Position numbers and translations under genes: made by a program. This document shows, piece after piece, positions 1-10,770 of a stretch of 64,000 nt of DNA (position 1 is the first letter of the stretch; each line of letters begins with the position of its first letter). Location: the NCBI GenBank assembly GCA_015680685.1, contig MNCI01030164.1, forward strand, positions 190,841 through 254,840, read 5' to 3'. The stretch comes from Gnetum montanum (Eukaryota > Streptophyta > Gnetopsida > Gnetales > Gnetaceae). Below the pieces are notes generated by a model that had not been told where the DNA came from, did no database searches, and saw nothing but the letters and a program-made list of their open reading frames with translations.

Positions 1-660
1 TCCGTAGACTAAGCTATAAGGGGTCTTACCTATAGCCGTCCTACACATCATACTGTAGGCCTAGAGCACATAGAGGATTTACTCATGTCATCTCCTCTTG
101 CTGTTGCTAAGCATTCTTTTGAGCAAGTTGATGATGGCCTTATTCGTAGCTTCTTCCTAACCATTAGCCTGTGGGTTATATGGTGATGAGAAATATTGCC
201 TAATGTCAAAGTTGCTACAGAAGGTTTTGGTTTCCACACTACTAAACTATGGCCCATTATCTGTCACAATAGTTATGGGAAGACCAAACCTTATTACAAT
301 GTTATCCAAGATGTAGTCTTCCTAAGGGGGATAGCTTCTGCCCACTTCGTAAAGTACTTAGTGACAGTAATGATGAAGCTATGCCCTATGGATGACTTAG
401 GTGTAATGGGTCCTATGATATCTAGTCCCCATCACTAGAATGGCCACGTGATTTGCGTAAGGTGCAACTCAGTAGGTGACATGTGCATGAGGTTTGTGTG
501 GCATTGGCACGTGTCACACATTTTGAATTTAGCAAAACAATCACACTCCATGCAAGGCCAGTAATACCCTAGGCATCTAATCTTAGCTGCCATGGCCCTG
601 GGAGCTATGTGCCCTCCACATAGCCCCTCATGAACTTCGCTAACTATTTTTTGTGCCTCC
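1..660 (-). pseudogene. Integrase of element A (3' part of pol), cut by window edge
   Basis: Minus-strand translation in shifting frames gives a degenerate HHCC zinc finger (YYWP followed by C-D-T-C-Q near 600-500), then a core with WGLDIIGP near 420, KYFTKWAEAIPL near 340, TDNGP near 260 and YNPQANG near 180 followed by EEATNKAIINLLKRML. All three parts of the DDE active site can be recognised, but they lie in different frames and in-frame stops occur, for example directly after TDNGP. The integrase would insert the cDNA copy into the host chromosome. It directly follows the second RNase H. It is decayed, and its C-terminus lies outside the window. Confidence 0.75.
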
Positions 661-714
661 TCTCCACTAACTCAAGTCAATAGTATTCCATCAAAGGAGT
701 GTTTACACAAGGTA

Positions 715-1750
715 TTATCTCCTACTAGGACATATTACTACACTCGCTTTCGAATTGCATCCCTTTGGGTGGATGTCAAGCCATGTGGGGGGTTCACTAT
801 TTTGCAGGTAGGCTTTCACGCTAGTGTACCACTCTTGGGTGTTGGTAGCACTTACGGAGGCCATGTGTACTGCTTGGCTGATAGGGTCTATGCACTCTAT
901 TATTGAACCAGGTAGTGTCGTGAACATATGTGATGGCACATTTAATGCTAGCGTAGCTAACGCATCAGCTACCATGTTCTCATTATGTGGCACATGCTGT
1001 ATGTCTATTGTGGTGAACTACTGTAATAAGTTTTTGGCCAAATCAAAGTAGTGTTGCAAATGAGGAGCTTTATAGGCATAGACCTCAGTGATTTGATTGA
1101 TGACAAGCTGGGAGTTGCCTCAAATTACCAAATGTTGAATTTTTAATTGCTGGGCCACTAAGAGGCCTCTGAGGAGTCCTTCGTACTCAGCTACATTATT
1201 CATACAAAGAAATGCAAAGCGGTAAGTGAAGGGTCGCATGTCCCCTAAGGGGAATGAAATGAAAATGATAGCACTGCCACCTCATGTAGTTAAGGCACCA
1301 TCGAAGTGTAGAGTTGCCTCAAAATGCGATGATACAAGATTGATGGTGTTAACATGTTCATTAGGGAATTTGGGTTCTATGATCGCCTGATCGTCAACGG
1401 GTGAGGTTGCAAGCTGTGTGGCTATCGCTTGGCCTTTTGTTGAAAATTGGGACACATAATGTAAATCAAAATCCACTATTATTGCTTTCCATCGGGCTAT
1501 CCTGCTACTTTCATACAAGTTGTTTGTGATAGCCCAAAGTATGTTGCTTTTGCATATGATGTTCACTTGACTATAGAATAGGTAGTGTCTCCACTTTTTT
1601 AGCGTGAATACTAAAGCAAGAAAATTCCTTACCACTTCATTGTATTTGGCTTCATATGCTATCAACGTGTGGCTCAAGTAATAGACTAGGGTTTCAGATC
1701 CGTCCTCTCTTTTTTGGCACAATAGTGCCACGATAGACATGTCTGAGGTA
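715..1750 (-). pseudogene. Dual RNase H of element A: gypsy RNase H followed by second (aRNH) domain
   Basis: From 1740 down to 1282 one open frame holds a gypsy-type RNase H, with YYLSHTLIAYEAKYNEV, LALVFTLKKWRHYLF and an R-x-A-x-W-K segment. The same strand then continues from about 1310 to 715 into a second, different RNase H: LHFDGA, EYEGLLRGLLVAQQLKI, GNSQLVINQITEVY, and HNENMVADALATLA at the end. This is the plant/archaeal-type domain known as aRNH in Tat elements. RNase H removes the RNA strand during reverse transcription; why Tat elements keep two is not settled. A stop follows LHFDGALTT, another replaces the residue before GNSQ, and TDSK-like residues of the first domain are eroded (CKSN). 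Confidence 0.8.
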
Positions 1751-1845
1751 GTAAGGTAGATGTAGAAAGGCTTATCCTTCTACGGTGGGTAAATAGTCGA
1801 GAGCTATAAAAGCTCTTTATTCAAGTCATCGAAGGCTTGTTGGCA

Positions 1846-3138
1846 CTATGTTGTCCATTTGAAGTTAATCCCTTTCTTTAGTAAGTATTGCATGGGATGT
1901 AACTTGTTAGTCAACCTTTCTATAAACTTTCTAATGAATTGTATCCTACCTTGAAACCTATGTAATTCTTTAAGGTTAGTAGGAGGTGCTAGGTTAATGA
2001 TGGCCTTAACTTTGTCAAAGTCCACTCGTATCTCAGCCTCCAAAACTACAGACCCTAGCATACTCCCAATTTTTACACCGAAAACAAACTTCTTTGGGTT
2101 AAGGCACAGGTCATTCTTGTAACAATGTTTTAGGACTACATCTAGATCAGTGGGGTGATTAATAGCTATCTTAGACTTGACTGCTATGTCATCCACGTAA
2201 TCGTTGAGCCTCTCTAGGAGGTAGTCACTCAATATGTAGGTCATAGCTCGTTGGTAGGTTGCTCCGGTGTTCTTTAGACTAGAGGGCATCATCGTGTAAC
2301 AAAAGGTACCCTAAGGGGTTATGAATGTAGTTGTCAACTGATGCTCTAGATTTATGCAAATTTGATTATAACTAGAAAACCCATCCATGAAAGATAGTAA
2401 AGCATGTCCAACCGTATTGTCGATAAGCTAGTCGATACTTGATAGTGGAAATTCGTCTTTAATCGTTGCCTTGTTTAGATCCTGAAAGTCTATACAGATT
2501 TATATCCCTCTCATTTTCTTAGAGACTAAAATGATGTTTGACACCTATTCTAAGTAATCGACAGCTCAAATAAAGCATGCTTGGTATAGCTTAGTGATTT
2601 CATCACGTACGGCTAGTGCGATCTCTAGCTTAACCTTTTGAGCCTTTTGTTTAACTAGTTTGACATGTGGGTCTAATACAATGTTATGTTGTATTAGCCA
2701 TGGGTCTAATCTCGGCATGTCGTTGTAAGACCATGTGAATACTTTGATGTTGTATTGCAAGACTCTGGATACATCTTTTTGCATTAGTTCATCAAGGAGG
2801 AAACTAAGCTTTAGTGTTTTTCCCCCTCTAGATGTTGTTATCGGTCCTTCGATCTCAGTCACATCCCCAGCCTCTAAGTCTAAGGCTTGGACCAAGTGTT
2901 TGGGCCAATCTAGGAACATTTCCAAGGATGCTACAGTGTTATTAGTTGATGCATCCTAGTCTATCGATTCTAAGTTCGAGTATCTTACAAGCTTGCCATG
3001 AGGACCTGTTAGAGTTAACAATGAGTGTAGATCCTGTTGCATAGCCATCTTGTTCAACCTGCCACAATAAGAAGAAGCCTGGTCAAGTGATACCTGGTTG
3101 AAGTTATGACGCATAAGAAAATACAATGAAACATGCAA
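1846..3138 (-). pseudogene. Reverse transcriptase of element A
   Basis: The segment 2925-2566 carries the protease-RT linker typical of gypsy pol (FTWSYNDMPRLDPWLIQHNI). RT proper follows: IDFQDLNKATIKDEFPL near 2480, FMDGFSSYNQI near 2370, then an open frame 2292-1846 with GATYQRAMTYIL, the catalytic box YVDD near 2195 (intact), LNPKKFVFGV, GSMLG and HRFQGRIQFIRKFI. RT copies the element RNA into DNA. At least three stops or frameshifts interrupt the region, including one at the first RT block. Upstream on this strand lies the minisatellite at 3154-3412 rather than protease; protease is about 15 kb away because an antisense gene and element B lie between. Confidence 0.85.
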
Positions 3139-3153
3139 CTAATGTTAAGTTTT

Positions 3154-3412
3154 CCAGTTTAAGGTCGTGGTGGACCATTAACAGGTTGTAAAAGGTAATG
3201 TTACTAGTTTAAGATCTTTGCGGACAATGGTACATAGATTCTTAAATGAAGTTAATGGGTTTTTAGATACAGATGCTAGTTTAAGATCTTTGTGGACCAT
3301 GGTGTATTGTTAGATGGAGTCGCTAGTTTAAGGTCTTTGTGGACCATTAACAGGTGTATATTTTTTTTAGATAAAGCTCTTAGTTTAAGGTCTTTGTGGA
3401 CCATGGTGTGCA
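3154..3412. repeat. Minisatellite block next to RT of element A
   Basis: Five spaced copies of a core resembling TAGTTTAAGGTCTTTGTGG followed by ACCAT. The spacers vary from about 25 to 45 bases, so it is not a strict tandem array. The same core recurs at 8714-8798, 18231-18390, 11928-12238, 12388-12490, 28445-28993, 29154-29207 and 30710-30820, always inside this family of elements. Confidence 0.8.
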
Positions 3413-3584
3413 GGCTTCATACGAGAAAGCTTTTAATTTGAGGCGAGCTGAAGTTCTTGGTTGGTCCCCACCTATTTACAAACAAAGATGCTATGCTATT
3501 GCAGATTTATGATGCACTAGCCCTACACGACACAGGGCATCCCACATTACTCAGGGTGCAAAAATGGCAAGTTCTTTTCACTGC

Positions 3585-3600
3585 ATTGGCTATAAATAGG
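3585..3600 (+). promoter_or_regulatory. TATA box of the antisense gene
   Basis: GGCTATAAATAGGGG is a near-ideal plant TATA box on the plus strand, about 120 bases upstream of the ATG at 3710. It is separate from the LTR promoter, which points the other way. It suggests that the antisense gene once had its own transcription start near 3620-3630. Inference from motif and position only. Confidence 0.55.
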
Positions 3601-5795
3601 GGTTTACCCTTGGTAAACTTATTGTTATCATCGTCAAAGCACAGATCCCACATCCAGATCGTAGTGTGATAGTGCAAAGAGAGAGTGAAACAGCATCACG
3701 TAGCAGCTGATGGCATCTACGAGGGAAGCAATGGCACCCAAAGGCAAACGTAAGCACCAAGGGCTTGCTAAAGTGGATAAAATCAATGACACTTTGGGGC
3801 ACCTAACTCAAGAATAGGTTGTAGTGTGGGAGAGGACTCCATCCACTCGGTAAGTTATTACATTACCTTTGTTATTCAGATTTGTACAATTGATATTATT
3901 GAAATCTACGTCTTTTTCCATCGTTTTAATTACCATCTTGGCCGCTATGCTACAGCTATTGTTGGTTGGTCATAGCAGCTATACGGATATTACACTACAC
4001 CTCGCATGCAGTATTGCCTTGGCCACCATTGTTGTGACTGCCTTGTCACAGGGGTTTGGACGAGCTTGTGCAGCTTGGCACATGGCTAGCGTAGCATGCT
4101 GCCTTCAAGAGGATTTTGGCTTTCTGTGTAATTTTGACAAATGAGGCACACATATAATGCAGTACAACATGAGTTATTTTGTACAGTCGAATTATGGTTG
4201 GGATGGTTGTAGTGTAGTAAATTCTTACTTGTTTGAACTTTGTAGCATTTTCACTACGATATGTTAGCATGTTACGAGGTTTAGAAAGTTTGTCATATTG
4301 TAATACTGTTAAGTCTACAATATCTCCATGTTGCTAAATTTGCTAAGTTTTTCGTATTGCCCCACTTGTCATAGCAATGCATTGGTTGTGTTGTTGCATT
4401 GTTGCATCTCTACTACCTTATACGTTATATAGGTGTTGTTGCATTGCGTGTGGTGTGATGACCCCGCTACACTGCAAAACCTGCTTTGTTTTTTGTTGTT
4501 TTTTTGTTTGAATTTGTTTGTTCCTTTTTTTTTTGTATACTTTTTCTATGTATTTTTTTTATTTGTGACTGTGAAACCCTACTACACTACATGGAATGAG
4601 AATACCATGCTACACTATACATAATGGGAGTTCCATGCTATGCTACATGTAAACTTTGCTTGTGCTTAGTGCTAATGCTTAGTTCTTCGTTGGTGTAGGG
4701 TTATGCTAAAACCCATTCTAATTATCCTAGAAATTATAGGAGTTTTGTGCTTCCTAAGAGAATCGATGGCCAATGTCCCTCCTCCTCACGTGCATGTGGA
4801 GCTGTAGGTGGCATGGTTCTGGAAGGGTGCATGGGATTTCCTACAGTTCCTCCTCTAGCACTTTAGTGTGATCGTTTGGTTACACTTGTCAATAGAGACA
4901 ACAACTATGATTATAGAAACCTTGTTTCCTGGGGAAAATCAAGGTATTTTGAAGTTTCTAACTGATGGGTCAATTGGGGGCGGGTAGACGGAAGGATCCA
5001 ACTAGTGTCCAAAAAGCTTGAGACACTTGAGTTGGATCTGGAAGATGCCAGAGTATAAGTGTTACCACTTATACAATACATTGTTTGTTACCTGCCACAT
5101 GGGTAACTACTTTTAGAATCCACCTAGGACTGTTTACTATGCTGGTAGGTGAGTTCTGTGAAGATATTTTGTTGTGTAACCTATGCTACGCTAGACAAAT
5201 ATGCTAATAGTGCATACGTCTATTTATTTTTTTTGCTACCAGGTTTTTTATTGATAGGAGTGGTCTTCATGGTGACACAGACACTTTGGCGTTAGCACAG
5301 ATGGCCTTGTGGGAGTTTTCTTCCATTGGGAATGTGCACACCGGTGTGATAGGCCAATTTGGGGGTGAGTTCAAAACCTATCCAACTCAGTATTCCCAAT
5401 TTTATGGGAGATGTAAGGAAGCTAGTTGGTTGGATGCGGAATGGGCATCCCTCAGGCCTCTCACTGTTGAAGATGTTTTAGTGGACCTTCCACCATTTCC
5501 TATCTTGTTCAAATTTGGTATGCTAAAGTACAAATTCACTACTAAATGCTTATGTTTTGCTAACCCTCTTTCTTTTTTTTTTGTTTTCATTTTTTGTGTC
5601 TCTTTTTTCTTTTTGTTGCAAATTGTTTCAATAGTGAAGAAACCCCAGGAGGTGACTATAATTATCTCTAAGCACGATGAGACCAACCTCTTCTTTAAGT
5701 ATAGGGAAGTGGAGGAGACCTAGTGTTGGCTCTGCAATGGGGCCCCAACCACGCTGGTCCATAACCTTCAGGAGGTCATACTTATAAACTTATTT

Positions 5796-6131
5796 TTGGC
5801 AATTAACCTAAGTGTTCCACCTGCTGAGATGCTTTCCCTAGTAGACTCCTTTTCTAAAAAAGTTGACTGCTTCCGCACACATATTCATGGTGTGCATGTG
5901 GTAATTGATGTTAACGATCAATTATTTGCAGATCTTTTTGGTGTCCCCTCTAATGGCCTCCTCATGGGAGAAAAATCTAAGAGAGATGCACACAATCAGG
6001 AGGACATTAAGGAGTGGTTATGGGTTGCCAAAGACCAAAAGGGGATTTATATGAAGAAAGCCAAGCTATGGGTGGCCAAAATGATTTACCTTGTCTTCCA
6101 TGCCTATGCCTTCCTGAAGCTTCTATCCTAA
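5796..6131 (+). CDS. Longest conserved-looking segment of the antisense gene (within exon 4)
   Basis: An open stretch inside exon 4 of the antisense gene; the ATG is internal and not a true start. It contains HGVHVVIDVNDQLFADLFGV followed by P-S-N-G. This resembles the pattern G-x-x-V-x-I...F-x-x-L-F-G-x-P seen in plant retroelement-associated ORFs, and in this window also near 33350 (NGIIPITHDEFCDTLFG). The next open stretch, 6165-6671, is in the same frame and continues the exon after a short run holding three stops. Domain assignment is by eye and tentative. Confidence 0.4.
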   Translation: MAINLSVPPAEMLSLVDSFSKKVDCFRTHIHGVHVVIDVNDQLFADLFGVPSNGLLMGEKSKRDAHNQEDIKEWLWVAKDQKGIYMKKAKLWVAKMIYLVFHAYAFLKLLS

Positions 6132-6732
6132 GGAAAAATCATTGAGATTGAGTAGGCTTAGATAATGAGGGATGTCATGGAAGAAGGGAGCCGTTACAAT
6201 TGGTCCAAGCACCTTTGCAAAGGTATGCAAGCTAAGATGGTCAAGCTTCGCGGGAAGCTTGAATCCCATTTCAATGTTCACCATGCATTTTTCATAGCTT
6301 TCCTTCAACATTTTGTGGAATTCTTGGTAGTCTGCAACAATGGGGTTTGGCTACTACAAGATCATAACCAAATCTCCAAATCGTGGATTTGCCAAGTCTT
6401 CTGCACCATCCAATCCCAGGATCCACTAGAAGCTACTGGGAAATTGCTCTCGATGATGAATAAGGATCAGGTGGCACATAACTTTCGAGGCAAAGAAAGC
6501 ATGGGAGAGGCACCCCTCATCACCATCGGTAGTGTGACAAAGGGGGAACACCTCATTGCAAAGATGGTAACCACCAAGCTACAATGCAAGATATCTTGCC
6601 CTACTGACAAGATCCCCTGTACTAACAAAGAGAGGGGGAAGAAGCTACAGTTTAAGCTTCATAGGGTGTAGCCTCCCATTGGTAAGTATTTGAATTTTTC
6701 TTTTTATTTATTTATTTTTTGGCAAATGCTCA

Positions 6733-6770
6733 CTACACTATGTTATGATAGGTACCATAGCATAGTGTAG
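6733..6770. repeat. Hairpin-forming inverted repeat in intron 4 of the antisense gene
   Basis: CTACACTATG at 6733-6742 pairs perfectly with CATAGTGTAG at 6761-6770 across an 18-base loop. It belongs to the GCTAYRCTA motif family found in other introns of this gene (4575-4650, 5178-5195, 7470-7490) and in the element A LTR. Confidence 0.7.
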
Positions 6771-8524
6771 CATCTGCTTCAGGTTAGTATATTGTACTGA
6801 TTGCGACTATGCTTTATCAGTGGAGGAAGAGGAAGAGGAAGAGGGAGAAGAGGTGTTGGCCCCTACAATAGGGGTGATTGGTGGAAACAAGGAGGCCCCA
6901 ACTACAAAAGGAGAAGGCCCCTGTCAAAGAAGAAGGGGCTCTGACTGATGAAGAGGAAACCTCCACCAATGAAGAGGAGGAAGAGGAGGGGGCTCCTATT
7001 GACAAAGAAAGGGGTCTAAAAAATGATGAAGAGGCTCTTGGAAACTAGGATGAGGCCCCTACTGATGACCCTTTCATAGAGAGTAGCTCAATGATGAAGG
7101 GGTGTATGAGCGTGAAGGACACTACTACATTATTGGGTCAGCTAGAAGGAGAGGGGCTCCATTTGGATGCTGATGAGTTTGATCACATATTTGACAATGT
7201 GCTGATGGGAAACCCCTTGCTATCACCCCTGAGGGTTTGCTGGGTAGGAGCTTTACACTGTCATTTATGCTATTCATCAGCCCTATCATGGTTCTCTCCA
7301 TTTTTACTAACATGTTTTACTATGCAGTTGATACCACTATCAACACCCCCAGCCCATCCTCGATCCACTTGGGACCATGGACTGAAACCCCTCATAAATT
7401 TACCTTCATGGAAGGGGTTGTCAATGACATGATCGACCATGTAAAGTAGGTTGACCCAGAAGTGGGTAAGCTAAAATGCTATGCTAGACTCTACATTGTT
7501 GTTGCATTCACTATGCTTCTGTGACTAATGCTCTTTTTTTTGTATGGTTGGAAGCTTTTCATCTCAAGTGGGATCCTAAGAGGATGGTTAAGGTCGATGT
7601 CATGCCTGCATTTCCATCGAAGGTGATTGAAGTACCTTGTCACAAATATAACAAGGCAAGCCAATGTGCTTTGTACTCAATGTGCTCCTTGTGGGAATGC
7701 AGGTGCATGAACGAACACCTCTGGAAACAAGTCTAGAGGCTTGAGAAGGAAAAGGCCAACCTAACCACCAAGGTGGGAGATCTCTATTCTAGGAATGAAT
7801 TCCTCTTGCCCCTAGATACCAACAATGATAGTTGGTGCAAAACCGTCATTGACTATGCGAGATACTGGATGGTTGTACGACACAACAATGAAGCCACCTG
7901 AGAGATAATAGAGCAGGGCATACAGATGGACTTGTTAGCCTAAATGAATCAAGATTGGAAAGATTACAGTGCCAAGGTTTACAAATGGGGGCAAACATAG
8001 AAAAATCATAAGCATATGTATAAGCTAGAATGTATCACCTATCGTAACCAATATAGGGATGCCTCAGTCAAACTACATACTCATGAGGTATTCTTTGATA
8101 TTATTGGTACTTCTGGGGCTTACGACAGGTTCATGCAACAAGTGATAGTGATTGAGTCCCCCGAAAGGGAAGTGAACTTTTCTATGGGTGAGACCACCAT
8201 TACTACCTTTTCTCCTAGACCTCCAAGATGGACATTCATGGAGAAGGAGAAAGTTACAGCAAGCATTGACTTGGATAACAGAAATTGGGCTGATATCATA
8301 GAAGAGGAGATCTTACAATGCCTAGTGATGGGACTGGATCAGATACCTCTCAAAACAGACGTGGGGCCATCTTAGGTCAGTCATCCTTCAACGTAGCAAC
8401 AATTTATTTTGCTTGAGTCTTTACTATAGCTTTAACTGACTAGCCTATTCTTTTAGTAGTGCAGGATCTAGGTGAAAACATGGGGCCTACTGAAGTAGGA
8501 GATGATGGCACAGGTGAAGGATAG

Positions 8525-8713
8525 TAGCATAGCAGCTGACCCTTATATTTGAATTGAAGAAAAAATGTTATAAACATTGTTAATTTATGAAAGAAAGATT
8601 GGAATGTGAAGAAATCTATTTTTCTCACATGTTATATGTTGTACTTATTTATTTTCATTTTATTTTATTCTATTTTTATTTATGAATTGCATTTTCTATG
8701 AACATCTCATTTT
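8525..8713. other. AT-rich downstream flank of the antisense gene
   Basis: After the last inferred exon the sequence is T-rich (TTATTTATTTTCATTTTATT around 8645-8665). It may be a 3' untranslated region and polyadenylation zone; no clear AATAAA was seen. No ORF. Confidence 0.4.
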
Positions 8714-8798
8714 AGTTTTAGGACATTTCGGGCCATAATGATAGTTTAAGGCCATTTCTAGCCATCGCTAGTTTTAGGCCATTTTGGGCCATCACTAG
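8714..8798. repeat. Minisatellite of element A, left half, interrupted by element B
   Basis: Three units of the AGTTTTAGGCCATTTTGGGC-type core. The last unit breaks at ACTAG (8794-8798), the target duplication of element B, and resumes identically at 18231. Confidence 0.85.
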
Positions 8799-10750
8799 TG
8801 TACCATCCAAAATCGTTGGTGTAAGGCTAGAGGAAAAAAAATGAATACCAAAAGATCTTCAAAGAGATACAGATGACCTTGCCTTTGCATGAGGGCAAGT
8901 TGGAAAAATGAAGGCAGAGTGACTTGGATGGTCTGCAGGCAAATCAACCAAGGACTTCCCTGAGCATAAGCTATGGCATGTGCTGGGATTATCGTAACAA
9001 ACGTAACACGAATATGTAAACAAAGCGTAGATGAAATGTAAAAATAGACCAAAATGATGCAAATATAAAATAATGAAATAGAATAATGTAAACAATACAA
9101 TAAACCTATTAATGTAAATAGTGTAATGGAAGGCAACAACCTGTATTGTATTGATTTAGAGAATAAATTGCACCGATCAAAATGCAGCTGCGTGTGTAGA
9201 TGGCAAGTTGAGTGTCAAGCCCCATGATGAAGGGTGAAGCGTTTGCAAATGCTCAAGTCCTAGGGATCGCGTGTGCTCAAGCATCCAAGGTTGCCCATCA
9301 ATGCTCTTTTGGTCCTCCTTTTTTGCAAAATTTCCAACCCCATTTATGTCAATGAACAACGTATTTATCCCTTTTGCTAGGTTCGGGAGTAGGATTTTGG
9401 AATGAGGTTAATGGCTATGAGGTAAAAGAAAAATAGATCGCGTGACAAGTGTACATGGACAGACTACGTTCTAGACTGGATATACTGTATCTTACAATCT
9501 TTTTTAGCTTGTGCAAGCTGGCTTACGCTCATAGAAGCATGTACAATCCGTAGCATAAGAGCTTGACCAACTCAAAAATGTGAAAAAAATTTACAATGAC
9601 TGATAATGTATGACAAGAGCATTTGCCTCTAGCTTGCTTGGGGTTTTTGAATGTGCGGACTGACTACTGCTGAATATTTTTTTACTTCACCAAGGTTGGT
9701 AGCATGTGTTAATCTTGTCTTGGTGTGTCCTCAACGTGTGTCAGAAGTGCTTTTTCTTGGTTGTGACCAATGCTCATGCTAGACTCATGCTGCCAATGTG
9801 ACCTCAGGGTGACCTCAGCGTGACCTCAACATGCATGACCAAAAATGATGCATTTTGTGTTAAAATTCCACCTTTAAGACTTTTTTTTGAAGTGTAACTA
9901 CTACCTAACCTTGAGGACATATTGCATGTTTAATTTGGGCTTGTCTGTGCTTGGATTTGAGCCACTTTTGGTAGCTCATATTGGGTTCACACTATCAGCG
10001 TGACCTAAGCATGACCTGGACGTGACTTGGGTGTGACCTGGGCTTGAGCAAGTTGGGATGGTTCATTTCACATCAAATTTTAATTTTTGAGACTTTTCTT
10101 TCAAGTGTAACTTCTGCCTACCCTTTGGGAAAACCTGCATGATGAGTCTGAGCCTGTTTGTGCCTTGATTTAGGTCATTTTTCTAACTCATGCTGGGCTC
10201 ATGTTGTCAGTGTGACCCCAACATGACCTAGGCGTGACCTCAGCATGAGTGCTAAAAATGGTGTATTTTTGGCCCTAAAATTAGAAGTTTGAGGGCTAGG
10301 ACCTAGAGCAATCATTAGTGGACCTCGAGGAGGCCTTGTACCCTCGAAATCAGGCCATTTTGACATTGTTTTGAAGTTGTTTTATGTTACTCACATTGGA
10401 CTCACGCTGGACTTACACTGCCAACGTGACCTAGGCGTGACCTCAGTGTGAGTAGTAAGATTTGTGCATTTTTGATTTGAAATCTTGGGTTTTGTATGTT
10501 GAAAATTGGAGTAATCATCAGTGGGCCTTGAGGGAGTCTTGCCCATTCAAATTAGGACCATTTTGACCTGATTTGGAAGCTGTCAGGGTTGGTCACGTTG
10601 AGGGAAAGTTGGCTTGAGCAAGTTGAGTGTGAGTTCCATGCCTTAGTCAAGTTTTGCCTTCCATGCCTTAGTTAAGTTTTGCCTCCTAAATTCTAAAAGG
10701 CACTTGAGTTCCTATTTCAAAGTGTTAAACTGAAATTTTGTGGTATTTCA
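8799..10750 (-). repeat. 3' LTR of element B
   Basis: 1952 bp, beginning TGTACCATCC and ending GGTATTTCA on the plus strand. It aligns along its length with 16302-18230. The right half holds about four imperfect repeats of roughly 205 bp, starting near 9780, 9980, 10190 and 10390. Each opens with a cluster of GTGACCT-like words and continues with a block containing GAAGTGTAACTACTACCTA or a decayed form. A degraded TATA region (CGTATTTATCCC) lies near 9360-9371. The open frames seen here are chance. Confidence 0.85.
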
Positions 10751-10770
10751 TTGGCCCCTCTTTGTTGACA
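10751..10770 (-). promoter_or_regulatory. Polypurine tract of element B
   Basis: Read on the minus strand, CAACAAAGAGGGGCCAA ends exactly at the 3' LTR boundary. This is the expected position of the plus-strand DNA primer. The same tract, CAACAAAGAGGGACCAA, borders the 3' LTR of element D at 27309. It fixes the minus orientation of both. Confidence 0.75.

Larger units (their letters stand above)
3710..8524 (+). pseudogene. Antisense intron-containing gene carried inside element A (function unknown)
   Basis: Not recognised as a named gene. Inferred exons: 3710-3849, 4699-5158, 5243-5517, 5635-6681, 6821 to about 7243, 7328-7465, 7555-8375, 8465-8524. Each intron has GT-AG ends (GTAAGT, GTGAGT, GTATGC, GTAAGT, GTAGGA, GTAAGC, GTCAGT). 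The frame carries across junctions 1-4 and 6 unaided. The product would start with a basic segment (MASTREAMAPKGKRK). It then has a long globular part including FFIDRSGLHGDTDTL and GQFGGEFKTYPTQYSQFYGR, a segment HIHGVHVVIDVNDQLFADLF resembling plant-transposon ORF proteins, an acidic stretch from 6821 (EEEEEEEGEE), and a probable coiled coil in exon 7 (RLEKEKANLTTKV). It is decayed: scattered stops such as TAG at codon 36 and in exons 2, 4 and 7, and a frameshift in exon 5. The TATA box at 3585 lies upstream. The closest known parallel is the class of additional antisense ORFs in plant LTR retrotransposons. Confidence 0.6.

Noticed and set aside
196-438. Plus-strand open frame overlapping the left integrase
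   Set aside because: Antisense shadow of the integrase core, whose motifs read clearly on the minus strand.
4433-4624. Plus-strand open frame with a hydrophobic core
   Set aside because: Falls in intron 1 of the antisense gene and is made of a T-rich polypyrimidine tract.
8795-9139. Minus-strand open frame rich in Tyr, Leu and His in the element B LTR, with similar frames at 16319-16629, 25620-26017 and 31502-31898
   Set aside because: It lies wholly in the LTRs, begins or ends at LTR landmarks, and recurs only because the LTRs are homologous. Composition is that of translated AT-rich repeats.
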